From contig OZ010790.1 of assembly GCA_963932465.1 (NCBI GenBank), forward strand, positions 96,812,363 to 96,876,362: a stretch of 64,000 bases of DNA, written 5' to 3'. The position numbers and the translations under genes are program-made. The DNA is from Maratus speciosus (lineage: Eukaryota > Arthropoda > Arachnida > Araneae > Salticidae). A model generated the notes under the pieces. It was not told where the DNA came from. It did no database searches and worked only from the letters and a program-made list of their open reading frames with translations. This document shows, piece after piece, positions 22,490 through 33,281 of the stretch (its first letter is position 1; every line of letters starts with the position of its first letter).

Positions 22490-23194
22490 TTATTCCATAG
22501 GCACCAGACGCGAAAGCGCATCTGCATCCTTGTTTGTAGGACCTGGTTTATAATTAATAACCGTGTCATAACGCTGAAGTGCCAATAACCATCTTTGTAA
22601 TTTTGCATTCCTCGGTGCACTTTCCGTTAAATATTTTAATGGATTATGATCAGTATACACATATACTTTGGACCCAAATATCCATGTTTCAAATTTCTTT
22701 AAAGCCCAGATTAGCGCAAATGCCTCCCTCTCAATAGCTGACCACTGTGCCTGGGTCCCCGACAACTTTTGGCTGGCAAAAGTGATTGGCATTATTTTTC
22801 TCCTTTCATCATACTGGCCTAAAGAGGCCCCAATTCCCACTTCTGAGGCGTCGCACGCCATCACAAATGGTTTTTTTATATCTGGTATATTTAACGCCAC
22901 CGCTCTGCATAATTTCGATTTTAGATTTAGAAACGCTTTCTCCTCCCTTTCAGTCCACGGTATCTCATTAGGGATGTTCTTCTTTGTCAAAGCCGTTAAC
23001 GGTATAGCAATCTGAGCAAAATTTTGGACATATTCTCGGTAAGAATTAAATAATCCCAGGGCTGATTTTAACTGCTTTTTATTTTGGGGACTCTGGAGAG
23101 TTTCAATAACTCTTAACTTCTCGGGGTCCGGCCCATGCTCTCCAGATCCTACTATATGCCCTAAATACATAACTTTTTTTGGACAAAATGACAT
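22490..23194 (-). pseudogene. RNase H region of pol (Gmr1-like element)
   Basis: This 234-codon segment begins in the RT connection ('KKVMYLGHIV', a typical Ty3 thumb entry) and continues into RNase H. Visible motifs are MACDASEVGIGASLGQ (first catalytic Asp), AIEREAFALIWALKKF (Glu), YTDHNPLKYL (Asp) and KDADALSRL near the end. It degrades the RNA strand of the RNA/DNA hybrid in reverse transcription. It ends near 22490 with no integrase after it, as integrase lies upstream here. It is out of frame with the RT segment by a one-base lesion near the A-run at 23170-23180, so pol is not continuous in this copy. Confidence 0.85.
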
Positions 23195-23247
23195 TTCATA
23201 ACATTAGCCGTAAAATTAAGCTCACCCAGAGTACCCACCACTGCTTC

Positions 23248-23815
23248 TTAATGTTCTAAGTGCTCGTCCCACGTTTTTGAGAAGACAATTATATCGTCAA
23301 TATAACTATCAGCATATTCTGAATGCTCAATTAACACCCTATTCATCATTTTCTGAAATGTTCCCGCACTCCCATTCAACCCATATGGCATTACTAACCA
23401 CTGATATTGTCCCTTCGGACATATAAAAGATGTCAATTCTTTGCTCTCCTCCTCCATTAGAATAGTCCAATATCCTTTTAAAATATCTAGAGTTGTAATA
23501 TATTTAGCGGCCCCAGCTTTATACCTTAATTCAGCGGCATTCTGCATTGGGAATGGGGTCGTTTTAGTCGCTGCATTAAGGGCCCGGTAATCAACGCATA
23601 GCCTGATACTCGCATCCTTTTTTGCTACACAAACTATCGGGTACGCTATCTCTTCTTGGGACGGTTCTATTAATCCCTTAGTTAGCAACTCCAGTATTTC
23701 TTCTTCCACTGCAGCTTTCAGTATTTCGGGCACCCTATAAATATGAGGTTGCTTCCTCTCCACATCAGGTTTTAATCTAATTACGTGACTTCCAACTTTT
23801 CCCGCTTTACCTCTC
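23248..23815 (-). pseudogene. Reverse transcriptase region of pol
   Basis: This segment carries the RT palm and fingers. Motifs in order: YRVPEILKAAVEEEI, IRLCVDYRALNAAT, TTLDILKGYWTI (first catalytic Asp), FQKMMNRVL and SYIDDIIVFS, the YxDD active site. It synthesises cDNA from the element RNA. It lies between the integrase segment (higher coordinates) and RNase H (lower coordinates) on the minus strand. The frame meets TAA at 23248-23250 soon after 'WDEHLEH', where a sense codon is expected, and then a frameshift before RNase H. The open frame also extends upstream of the first Met (VGSHVIRLKPD), so that Met is not a real start; a polyprotein is expected. Confidence 0.88.
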
Positions 23816-23830
23816 CACTAAAAAAATTTT

Positions 23831-24000
23831 TATTCTTTTTTAAGATTCTCTCTAACTGTTCCCTTTTCTCTTCCTCTAAGTGGTTTAATTTTTCTGCTGA
23901 AATTCAGCTAAGTGGTTTAATTTTTCTGCTTCTTTTTTAAGATTCTCTCTAACTGTTCCCTTTTCTCTTCCTCTAAGTGGTTTAATTTTTCTGCTGAAAT
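23831..24000 (-). repeat. 98-bp tandem duplication within pol
   Basis: About 72 bp containing 'gattctctctaactgttccc' and 'tggtttaatttttctgctga' occurs at 23831-23902 and again at 23929-24000. It duplicates a charged Glu/Lys-rich linker between integrase and RT. It may be a private change of this copy or an assembly slip. Confidence 0.75.
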
Positions 24001-25311
24001 CTCCTGAAATTCCTTATCATTCTCAGCGACCTCTCCCCCGGAGCATGTTGAATATCCCCAAACTCTTCATCTGCCTCATATATTAATCCTATCGTATTTA
24101 TTGGATGGATATACGGTCTTAACTTATTTTGGTGTAAATTCTTAACACTTTCATCTGGTAATTCTACAAAAAATGAATGTTCATTTCTCTGATCCACAAT
24201 GACTCCCGGACCGGTCCATCGTGAGTATAACTTATTGGTAGAATCGGGAATTAAAATTATTACTTTTTCCCCTACTGAAAATTTCCTAGACGATGATCTC
24301 AAGTTATACCGATTAGCATAATCGCTTTGCTTTCTTTTAGCCACATTAGATGCGAATTCTGCTGCTGATTTTAAATTATTTTTAATTGCTCTAAATATTC
24401 GGTAAGATTATTTCCAACACCTTCAGGTATGACGGTTTCTCCTTCCCAGCCAGTCTTTAAAACTGACAATGGACCATTTGGTAACCTCCCATACATTAGT
24501 TGAAATGGTGAAACCCCCGTCGTTTCATCTGGGACTTCTCTCATAGCCCACAATAATAATGGCAGTATTTGATCCCAATTTTTGCCATGTTTTCTCACTG
24601 CATGGTGCAACATATTCTTTACTGAGCCATTAAAACGCTCCACAAGTCCATTGCTTAAAGGATATCCCGGAGTGCTCAATCTGGAAGCCGCCCCCAGGTG
24701 TTTTAAAAACTCCGAAGTGAACTCAGCGGCAAAATTCCTTCCCTGATCCATCGCCACAACTTGGGGAATCCCTGTTCGCGCAAAAATTTCAAGGAATGCT
24801 TGACATGTTGCCTTGGCATAAAGAGATCGTATTGGATTGCTTCCGGCCATCTACTGTATTGATCTACTACCGAAAGAACATATTTATGACCTCGGGCTGA
24901 ATTTCGCTCAATAGGTCCAATTAAATCAGCGTTAACAACTTGAAACGGTAATTCAGGGCGGGCTACCGGTTGAATCGGTGACCTGTCACTCACTTTAATT
25001 CTCCGCCTCAACTGACAGTCCTCGCAAGCTTCGCAATATTTCTTTACTTCCTTCCTCACACCTTCCCAAAAAAATGATAGCTTAATCCTTTCTAAGGTTT
25101 TTACTGACGCCAAATGACCCCCTGTTGAATGATATCTCAATATTTCTTTTCTTCTACACTGCGGAACCACTAACTGTTTAACGCTTTCATTAATAACTAG
25201 ATTATTTTTATATAATAATCCATCCTCCACAAAGTAGTTATTCTTTCCACTTCTACCTTCCTCCCAGGCTCTTTGCAGTGTCGGACATTCCCTCTGTTGT
25301 TCTCTAAACAA
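23982..25311 (-). pseudogene. Integrase region of pol, upstream of RT
   Basis: Three open segments make up an integrase. 25311-24703 has the HHCC zinc-binding part (HSTGGH, then CEACEDC) and the first core Asp (VVNADLIGPI). 24850-24371 continues the core with VVAMDQGRNF (second Asp) and NGLVERFNGSVKNML (Glu), giving the DDE triad. 24344-23982 has the C-terminal domain with SVGEKVIILIP and RWTGPGVI, like the GPY/F module of Ty3 integrases. The frames are joined by apparent single-base deletions near 24840 and near the A-run at 24375, with a third near 24030. Function: joining cDNA ends to host DNA. Its place before RT is the key oddity of the element. Confidence 0.88.
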
Positions 25312-25406
25312 TTTTGATTAACCCCCATATTCTCTAGATTTCCCTTCTTCCATATTAATCTCGGCATTCTTATTTGAGACCTTTTCTAATGACTGAGAAT
25401 CTTCCT

Positions 25407-27047
25407 TTATTTCTCCCACAATTGATAATCCTTCTTCCTTATTAGTTGTACCTCATCCGTTTCCTTAGCTTGGATATTATTCACATTTTCCTCCCTTCCC
25501 GTATTTTCTAGATTCTCTAATCCTACAGTGATGCTATAAAGTTTTGCCTGTCTTATTAACTCATTATTGACCGCCGGAGTTACGGGTGCCGGACTGTTTA
25601 ATTTCTCCGTTACCGCAGCGACTATATCAATTTCCGAGGAAATCGCCTGATTATCCTCCCATAATGCCACAGGTAATGTGATAAAGTCCGCTTTCTGCAT
25701 TTCTCCTATTGCAGGAATTAAATAAATGTGACCTCCAGTCATAAATTTATCCGGGATCAAGTCTTTCCGAAACACGCAAATTTCAGCCCCAGAGTCCAAG
25801 ATCCCCTCTACTTTTTGTCCCCCAACATTAAGCCCTACCATCGGTAATAATTCTTTATCCTGCCCTTCCCTCATCTGATGTTTCTTAGAATTCACCGCGC
25901 TCAATCCCACTTTTGCCTTAACACAACTAACTTTTCTCTCTTCATTGCGGGTTGTTTCCTTTCGCTGTGGACACTGATATCTGTAATGCGGATCAGAGCA
26001 AAGGAAACATTTCACTTTTTGTTTCTCTTTCCCCGTACCGTTCCTACTCCCTCCCTCATTGCTACTGGGGGGGCGAGCACTTCCTCTCTCCACTACTGGG
26101 GTTACCCTTTCCTGCCTGATTGGCTTAAATTCTCTTCTCTGATCTCTCTCACAATAAAAATCTCTCCCTTTCAATGGCGGGGTGGCCTCTGCATATATAT
26201 CTAGTGTCTTAGCAAGATCCACAGGTGTCATCCAATTGGACCCCTCTTTCACTAGTATATGTGATTTCATGCTGCCTGTTAAAGAGTCTTTAATTTTATC
26301 CGATATGATAAGATCTTTTAATGATTTGAAATCTTTCACCTCCCGGCTCTCTAAATAATATTCTAAACTGGTTTTAGCCTTCGCTACCCATTGTACGTAA
26401 CTTTCGTTATGTTGTTTATAACATGCCTCAAAATTCTTTTTGTGTTGTAATGGAGTCAACGCATTTTCCGCTAAGATGCACTCCTTAATGGAGGTATAAT
26501 TAGATAATTGGTCGGTTCCCAAACTATTCGTTAGACTTCTAATAAAGTTTCCAAGTCTGTTCAGAATTATTTTCCCCCAATATTGCTCTGGTACTGAATA
26601 AATTTCAAACAGGGTTTCTGCCTGGTGGAAAAAGAAAACCCAATTTTCTATTTTTTCTGGAATGCGAGGCATTTGATCTCTTACTATATGTAAATATTTT
26701 GCTAGTCCATCTTCAGAATTATTTATTATCTCCCTCTGATTCCCACTCGAGCCCTGTCGTTGTTGAATTTCGAGTTCCTTAAGTTTTATTTCATGTTCGC
26801 GGGCGCTTCGCGTTTTCTCCTCACCCTCAAGTTTTTTTCGTTCACTTATAATTTGATCTAGCAATTCTTTTATCATGGCTTCCTCATAATCCGCGTGTTC
26901 CAAAATAATTTTACTGAGTTGGAGTTTGGTTCCCTTTTCAGGCACCTGTTCCCCCAATTCCTCAACTACTTGAGCTAAATCTGCCCTACTATCTTTCATT
27001 AGAAAGGTCATTTTCCAGCCCTTTTCAGTAACCAAACAGAACAACAA
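25407..27047 (-). CDS. Gag plus aspartic protease of the Gmr1-like element
   Basis: One 546-codon frame. The first ~110 residues are charged with coiled-coil character. A capsid region follows from about residue 115 (IPEKIENWVFFFHQAETLF), with an all-helical segment around residues 190-290 (LIISDKIKDSL, then TPVDLAKTLDIYAEA) of the type seen in SCAN-related capsids. A zinc knuckle variant CFLCSDPHYRYQC (C-x2-C-x3-H-x4-C, one residue shorter than usual) binds RNA. A retropepsin active site GILDSGAEICVF follows near residue 430. Products form the virus-like particle and cut the polyprotein. The frame ends at 25407 while integrase opens about 100 bp later in another frame; this may be a programmed shift or a lesion. 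Confidence 0.85.
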   Translation of the reverse strand: MLFCLVTEKGWKMTFLMKDSRADLAQVVEELGEQVPEKGTKLQLSKIILEHADYEEAMIKELLDQIISERKKLEGEEKTRSAREHEIKLKELEIQQRQGSSGNQREIINNSEDGLAKYLHIVRDQMPRIPEKIENWVFFFHQAETLFEIYSVPEQYWGKIILNRLGNFIRSLTNSLGTDQLSNYTSIKECILAENALTPLQHKKNFEACYKQHNESYVQWVAKAKTSLEYYLESREVKDFKSLKDLIISDKIKDSLTGSMKSHILVKEGSNWMTPVDLAKTLDIYAEATPPLKGRDFYCERDQRREFKPIRQERVTPVVERGSARPPSSNEGGSRNGTGKEKQKVKCFLCSDPHYRYQCPQRKETTRNEERKVSCVKAKVGLSAVNSKKHQMREGQDKELLPMVGLNVGGQKVEGILDSGAEICVFRKDLIPDKFMTGGHIYLIPAIGEMQKADFITLPVALWEDNQAISSEIDIVAAVTEKLNSPAPVTPAVNNELIRQAKLYSITVGLENLENTGREENVNNIQAKETDEVQLIRKKDYQLWEK

Positions 27048-27629
27048 ACAAAAGAATTCTACAGTACTTAATTAGCCCAAAATTTATATATAGTTATATA
27101 TATATATATATATATTCTAAATTTCAATCTGACATAAAACTATTTTATCCAGAGCATTAATTTTTTTTTACAACATATAATACAATAATAATAACAATAA
27201 TAATATACAAAAAAAATACCTGAACACGTTTACATACAATTATGCCGGTTAATCCCACCATCACTTATTCCTAACAGACAACCACAACCACTTTTTTTTT
27301 TCTTTTAACATTACCAATTAAATTAAATAACCCACTATTATTATAACCTTATCCTTTTTTAACAAAACATACCTGTTTCTGGCACAAACGGAAAAAAAAA
27401 TAATCTCCACTCACCAGTCATTCCCAGTATTCTTGCTTCCGCCAGAATTGTGACATCAGGTGATCTAAAAGGCTTGCTTCTATCTCTTCCAGCCACTCAC
27501 CAGCTATAGCATCTTCCATCTACGTCCATCAGCTTCACCATCAATACATCACGACGTTCTTTTTCGTTTTGCTGCCCTAACTGGGCATAAGCATCCATAG
27601 AGGCACGCAACGTGAATCTCATCAGTCTA
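27048..27629 (-). other. 5' leader of the LTR element
   Basis: About 600 bp between gag and the PBS, AT-rich with a TA repeat at 27088-27114. No ORF of note. It presumably holds the packaging region, but nothing specific can be read. Confidence 0.5.
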
Positions 27630-27647
27630 TCGGTACCGACTACGCCA
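27630..27647 (-). promoter_or_regulatory. Primer binding site
   Basis: One base inside the 5' LTR, the minus strand reads TGGCGTAGTCGGTACCGA. It starts TGG, as expected for pairing with a tRNA 3' CCA end. I cannot name the primer tRNA. The first 14 bases are identical to the A-box region of the tRNA-like module at 52795. Confidence 0.7.
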
Positions 27648-27648
27648 A

Positions 27649-28038
27649 TGTCACGAGGCGTCTTCTCGTGTAATGGTTCCCGATAGTAATTAGTACTGAT
27701 GAGACCAATGAGTAATCATGCCTCTAAACAAAACAAAGAACATTTAATAATTAAGAAAAAAAGTATTTACAATTTCTAATACATGAACGAGCTAGGCATT
27801 GCCTATCTCTCCCGTGGTTTCAGAGTATTCGATAATAAAAACAAACGCAGTTTTTGCGACCAGCGGCCAAACATGTGTTCATCCTTCCAGGTCGAGGGCC
27901 TCTCTGCTCTCTCCCTCCAATGTTTATTTTCTTTCCAACCCTCGCATCTCCCATCCGCGGAGAGTCCACTTCAGAATTCCAGAGATGCATTAGGGGTGCG
28001 ATGTTGTTAGACTGTTCGGGAGCCACACGAATGTGACA
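27649..28038 (-). repeat. 5' LTR of the Gmr1-like element
   Basis: 390 bp, TGTCAC...GTGACA, matching 20303-20692. It is followed by CCATA, the second copy of the target-site duplication. It should contain the promoter, but no confident TATA box was assigned. Confidence 0.92.
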
Positions 28039-28043
28039 CCATA

Positions 28044-28423
28044 TGTATGCAGTACTAGCCACTTCCACATGATTCGCGAACAATTTCTATGGTTATATAG
28101 GAGGGGGTTAATTTCTTCTAATAATAATTAATAATTCCAAGAGCTAACGAAATCGAAAAATATAAGTTGTTAGAATTTTTTTTCTGTGTTTTCCCTGCTT
28201 CATGTGACTTTCCTGACGTCACAACAAAGCGTGTCGAGGCTTTCTCCCTCATCTAGGGGCGTTGGTTTGACATGCCTGTTGTAAAGGGTCATCCGAAATT
28301 AATCTTAACTCAAAGACGCCGAATGTATTAAACAATTCTGTGGCGTCGGCATCCCGGGCTCTAGAGGGCCTAAGTCGGGCCTTGGTTATCAGCAGCCGGA
28401 TAGAAATTCCTATTTGCATTTTA
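28044..28423. other. Spacer, no recognised feature
   Basis: Contains a GC-richer patch (28330-28375) with CGTCGGCATCCCGGGCTC. A minus-strand ORF at 28249-28488 crosses into the next repeat and has no recognisable domain. Nothing was assigned. Confidence 0.4.
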
Positions 28424-30365
28424 TATACAGTGCGTCCACGTATAACCTGACCGACATTTAATTTCGCAACTATTGGTCCTAGATGCATACTTCAAATTAC
28501 AAAAATGGTTTAAATAAGGTAAAGAATTATTTTTAAAGCGATCTGGGTCAAGAAAAACATTTATTAAAAAATTACGAAATTTAAATTTTTATACGGTCCC
28601 CCAGTCCTATAAGTTATATTTAGTAAAATTTTCCTGTTACACTGACAAGTAAGACAAAAAAAAAAGTCCCGTTATTCTACGATTAAAATTGATTGAGTAA
28701 TAACTGTTTAAAGTTGGAGCATATTTTTTGCTGCAAATCAGAAATATAATTTCGTCAGATATATTTAAAAAATGGTTGAGAGTAAAATTAACATTGCAGT
28801 ATAAATTTTAAATCTTTAATCATTCTGACATATTCATGCAAAATATACAATTTGTAATAAACATATAAGAAGGGGAAAATAAACAGAATTTTTGTTAAAT
28901 AAAATGATGAAAATTAACAGTTATAGCTTTTGAAAATTGATTCTTATGAATTCTGTACCGCTGAATCCGAAATTCACTTTCATTTTTTTTTACCGTCACG
29001 TAAAGGTTTTTTGCAAATCGTAAATTTTAAAGTTAAAAAGAGAAAAAACTGCGAAAATTTGATACTATAAAATAGATGTCATCGTTGTGTTTTTAATGAA
29101 TCCGTATATGACCTTCATTTTTAACGATCACTTTAGAATTTTTCGCAAATTGAAAATTTCAAAGTTAAAAATGAACGTCCTCCACCTCCTCATCGGATCC
29201 CTCAGCAGTTTAGCTGTAAGAATCCTAGTTTAAGTCAAAAAAATGAATAATTATTGCATTAAATGAAGTTAAATGATATTTAAGAAGTTTTATATATGTT
29301 TTATAGTATCAGATTTTCGCTATATTTTTATTTGGACATATACAATGTGCAAAAAATCTCTAACGTGATGGTTAAAACTGAAGGTCATTTTCAGATTCAG
29401 TGCTAAAAAGTGCAAAAAAAATCAATTATTAAAAGTTAAAAAAATGTAATCTCCTTTATTTTATAGTATTCGATTTTTGTTATTTTTTAACTTTGACAAT
29501 TTATGATTTGCGAAAAATCCCGGCATGATGGTTAAAAATTAAGGAAATTTTCGGATTCAGTGCTAAAAAATACATAAAAGTTAAAAAACACAACCGTCGC
29601 AGTCTTGCGCTATCTAATGTAAAACTTTTCCTTAAACTTCTTGGCGGTAATATATCCAAATTTTTTTGTGTATCCTGTAAAATAAATATAATGGTAACCA
29701 CCGAAAATCATAATATACAAGGGGATAAACCCGGGCTTCCTGGGTAACAGAATGTAGGTGACAATCATCACATATATTATTTCTAATATCAATATCCTTT
29801 TTTTCTCTGCACTAAAAACCCATCGATGAATTAGGATTGTTATCGGATTTATGTCAGTATTTAAAATTTAATCTCGATCGGATATTTGAAAGTGGGTTAA
29901 AGTTCGAATCCAAATTTTGAACTGGAAAAACATACATGCGACCGTTGAAGTTAAATAAAAATTTATATAACTAACATAATTTTTGTTAAAAGAAATCATG
30001 AAAAGAAACAGTCTTATATCCTTAGAAAATAAAAAATGTTAAAATACAATTATTTTAGTCAATCTGAAATTTAATAAAAGTTAACTCAATCTTAATACTT
30101 TTTATTTTTTTTTCAAAGCGTAGATACACCTGAAATAAATTCTTCGAATACTTTGAGCATTTGGTATATGACCACTCAAAGCATGGTTAACTCATCTATT
30201 TTCAGAGCAGAAAAGTTGCATAAGTCACGCATTTTTAAAGTTTCATAACTCAGTCGATTTTAGTCTAATATTAACGGGGCTTTTTTGTCTTATTTTTCAG
30301 TGTAATGGGAAAATTTTACTAAATATAACTCATTCGGACCGGGAGACCGTATAAAAATTTAAATT
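28424..30365. mobile_element. Inverted-repeat element B, right end truncated
   Basis: The left end is TATACAGTGCGTCCACG, then a block with 'catacttcaaattacaaaaa' and 'aaatttttatacggtccccc' (to about 28640). The same block occurs inverted at 30240-30365, where it stops inside the repeat against 'aaacccgggcttcc' of a Helitron. Internal DNA at 29830-30350 matches, in reverse complement, the left part of element C (33000-33660). The core has no transposase, so it is non-autonomous. Short phrases such as 'gttaaaaatgaaggtcattttcggattcagtgctaaaaa' (split over the region) recur several times. Confidence 0.7.
29727..29835 (-). mobile_element. Short Helitron-end fragment inside element B
   Basis: About 110 bp identical in layout to 30367-30475: ACCCGGG-CTT-CCTGGGT hairpin, 'aacagaatgtaggt', 'catcacatatattattt' and 'aaaacccatcgatgaat'. 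Element C is continuous across the matching point, so this piece was inserted into B. Read on the minus strand it runs from TCATCGATGGG to CCCTTG|T, close to a Helitron CCCTAG|T end, so it may be a very short Helitron derivative. Confidence 0.5.
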
Positions 30366-30366
30366 A

Positions 30367-31337
30367 AACCCGGGCTTCCTGGGTAACAGAATGTAGGTAA
30401 CAGTCATCACATATATTATTTCTAATATCAATATCTTTTTTTTTCTCTGCACTAAAAACCCATCGATGAATGAGGTACTTTTCCGAAGGTTCTGCAAGAG
30501 GCTTTTGATGTTGTATAATTATATATCGTTAAAACGCGTTGCTTGATTTTAAAGAAATGCAGTTAATGAAAAAATATACAAACAAATAATCTCAATGATT
30601 TCGGTGAGAAGGCCTCGCACTGATCTACTGTTTTTTTATATTTTTATTGATAACTCTAATAGATATTTTGCATTTAATATATTTTTTAGAATGCCCATTA
30701 ACAGTACTAAAAGTCATATTTACATGAAAAACAGCAATAATGCGTTCAAATAAAGTTTTGAACTGTATTAAAAAAGATATTTTTCTATTGGTCTCGCGTA
30801 ATGATTTAACAACCGAAGAAATTGCCAAAGATCGCTATTTAAAATCAGGCTTTTTGATTCAGTTCATTTCAGTGGTTTAAGCGCAAAATCCGATTACCAT
30901 CTCTTAACTTTGTGTTTATTGTTTTACTTATTGATAAATGGATGCTTTAATTTCATTATAGAATATAATCTGGATAAAATTATGAGTCATTTATATTAAC
31001 TTAAATGCTAAAAGATTTAAATTTCACAATCATATGCACACGATAGACATAGATTAGAAACAAAATCATGCTTGAATATTATTTTTAAAACAGTAAAAAT
31101 TCAGTAAATGGCGATACAGTTTTCAAAGAAATTGTGATATTGTTTTCAAAGAAATTGCACTTGAAAGTACATTTTTTGTCCTATTCGACGATGTAAAAAT
31201 TGAAAATATATGCTTAGAAATTTAAAAAAAAAAAAAAAAAAAAACTGCACTAAAAGTGAAATTTGATCGTCTGCTGTTGCCAGCCGCAAAATGATGTCAG
31301 CGTTACGCACAGGTATATTTGTCCTGTATAATACAGA
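30367..31337 (-). mobile_element. Helitron X1, non-autonomous
   Basis: On the minus strand it begins TCTGTATTATACAGGAC at 31337 (preceded by A), continuing into 'ctgtgcgtaacgctgaca', the same 5' end as X2 and X3. It runs about 970 bp to a hairpin ACCCAGG-AAG-CCCGGGT near 30370, after which the CTAG terminus is missing. Internal DNA is alignable with X2 (31480-32050 and 44740-45000). An A-run interrupts it at 31222-31244. No Rep/helicase was seen. Confidence 0.7.
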
Positions 31338-32269
31338 TATAAGTAGATAATTCGTCATAAAGAAGAAAAATTATAACTTAAAAAAACTCTTTTGACAAAA
31401 AATTAATTTAATTATTACTTTTAAGTGTGTTACAATTTAGCATTTAAAGAAACTAGGGAATCGTACCCGGGCTTCCCGGGTTAAAGAATATAGGTGAAAA
31501 CATTTTTTTTAAATTGAAAACTAATATTTTTTTTTTATATGCAATATTTTTTTAGAATGTCCACTTACATTAAAAAAGCATTTTTCATATGGAAAATACG
31601 AATTTTACGATCAAATAAATTTTTAAAATTTATCAAAAGCGATATTTTCTTATTAGCCGCATGCTAAGAGTTATTTGACCAAGATTTTGCTACTTATGGC
31701 ATCCTTTTATATTCTGATAATTTCAGAGCTTATACATGTCTGTTAAATTTGTGTTTTATTTATATTATTTTAGTTATTTATTCATAGGTAAGTTTTTTTT
31801 AATGGATATTAGCTGTAAGAAAATGATGAGCTCTTTATTTTGTTTTCAGGGCAAACGGATTAATCTTTCGTAATCGAGCTCCGCGCGATATAGATAAATT
31901 AAAAAATATTTCATGCTTTAAAATTGTTTTTAAAACCATAGACATATCAGTAAACTGATATGAACTTTGCAAACAAATTCCATTTGAAAGAAAAATCCTA
32001 TTTGCTGATCTAAAAATTTAAATTGTACGATTACAAATATGTTAGATTTGTGTTTTTACAATGTTATTCTTTTATTTGTTTATAAAAAGAAGTATTAATT
32101 TCGTTAATTTGTCTTTCACAAATATGTTAGATTGGTGGGTTTTTTAACATTGTTCTTTTATTTGTTTATAAAGGAAGCATTAATTTCGTTATGCAAAAAT
32201 AGTAGAAACTGCAAACAAATGCTGAAAATTGTTTGTTGCTTTATGTGCAAAATGTTTATTACTAGAGAT

Positions 32270-32460
32270 GGGCAACATCGTTCCTTTTAAGGAATCGTTC
32301 ACCGAAAGGAACGAGTTCATTGGAGTCGTTCCTTTCGGAATCGTTCCGAAAAAAAGGAACGAATCCGAGAAAAAGGAACGATTCCGAGAAAAAAGGAACG
32401 ATTCCGAGAAAAAAAGAACGATTTTGAAAAATAAAGGATTCCAAGGGGAAAAAAACACTT
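32270..32460. repeat. Left subterminal repeats of hAT-like element 1
   Basis: Reiterated GGAACGATTCCGAGAAAAA-type words in both orientations. The overlapping ORFs (32189-32492, both strands) are translations of these words and are not genes. Confidence 0.75.
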
Positions 32461-33281
32461 CCGAGATAAAGAGAACCACATGCAATCCATAATATTTTTT
32501 ACTAATTTATTTTCTTATGTACCCATCCATTTTCTTAGGCATCCAGTTGCTTTAATTTTGTAATGTTTTGGACAGATGATTTTGTTTTTAAGAGTTCATT
32601 TCATTGATCAGCGTGTGCAATTAATTTGCAGTTATTTCTAACTTTATGATTTATGGTATAAAGCATAATTCCTCTTGGAAATTTAAGGGCGGTGCAAGGT
32701 CTATTCGATTTTCAGTGTAATCATTGGTTTCTCTTGAAAATATGTCGTCAAATGACCGTCCATTTATATTATTTTATATAGTGTGTCTTTACTCTCAACG
32801 ATGTTCAGTGGCTAAGTCCTAAACCGTTAGTCATAGGCCTATAGTTCCAATTACAAAAATGTTTTAAATAAGGTAAAAAATTATTCTGAAAGTCGTTTGG
32901 ATCAATAAAAATATTTCTAAAAAAGTTACGAAATTTAATTTTTTATACGGTCCTCCGCCCTATAAGAGATATTTAGTACAAATTTCCTGTTCTCTTAAAA
33001 GAAAGACAAAAAAAGTCCCATTCATCTAACACTAAAATTCATGAAGTTATACGAAACTTTGAAATGCAAGACTTATGCCACTTTTCTGCATCCGAATACA
33101 CATGAGTTTAGCCATGCTTCTAGGGGTCGTAAACAAAGTGCTTAAAGAATTTGAAGGATTTATTTCATGTGTAGCTGCGCTTTGAAAGAAATCGTATTAC
33201 GACAGATTTTTGTAAGGATTTGAAGCTGTTTCTTTTCATGATTTTTTTAACAAAAACTATGCTATTTTTATAAGCTTTTAT

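Larger units (their letters stand above)
20303..28038 (-). mobile_element. Full-length Ty3/gypsy LTR retrotransposon, Gmr1-like order
   Basis: A 7.7-kb element flanked by the 5-bp duplication CCATA (20298-20302 and 28039-28043). It has two 390-bp LTRs that start TGTCAC and end GTGACA, a PBS next to the 5' LTR and a purine tract next to the 3' LTR. On the minus strand the domains run Gag, protease, integrase (zinc finger, core, C-terminal), reverse transcriptase, RNase H. Sequence features are Ty3-like (YIDD RT, HHCC integrase with GPG-type C-terminal motif), but integrase precedes RT. That order is known from the Gmr1 clade. The LTRs differ at six sites by eye, so insertion was not very recent. 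Pol has several frameshifts and a stop, so this copy is probably not autonomous. Confidence 0.9.

Noticed and set aside
22668..23015. 115-codon plus-strand ORF
   Set aside because: Antisense to the RNase H coding region of the retrotransposon.
20303..28038. Ty1/copia classification from domain order
   Set aside because: RT, RNase H and integrase motifs (YIDD, HHCC with GPG-type C-terminus) and the Gag with zinc knuckle are Ty3-like; only the order is copia-like.
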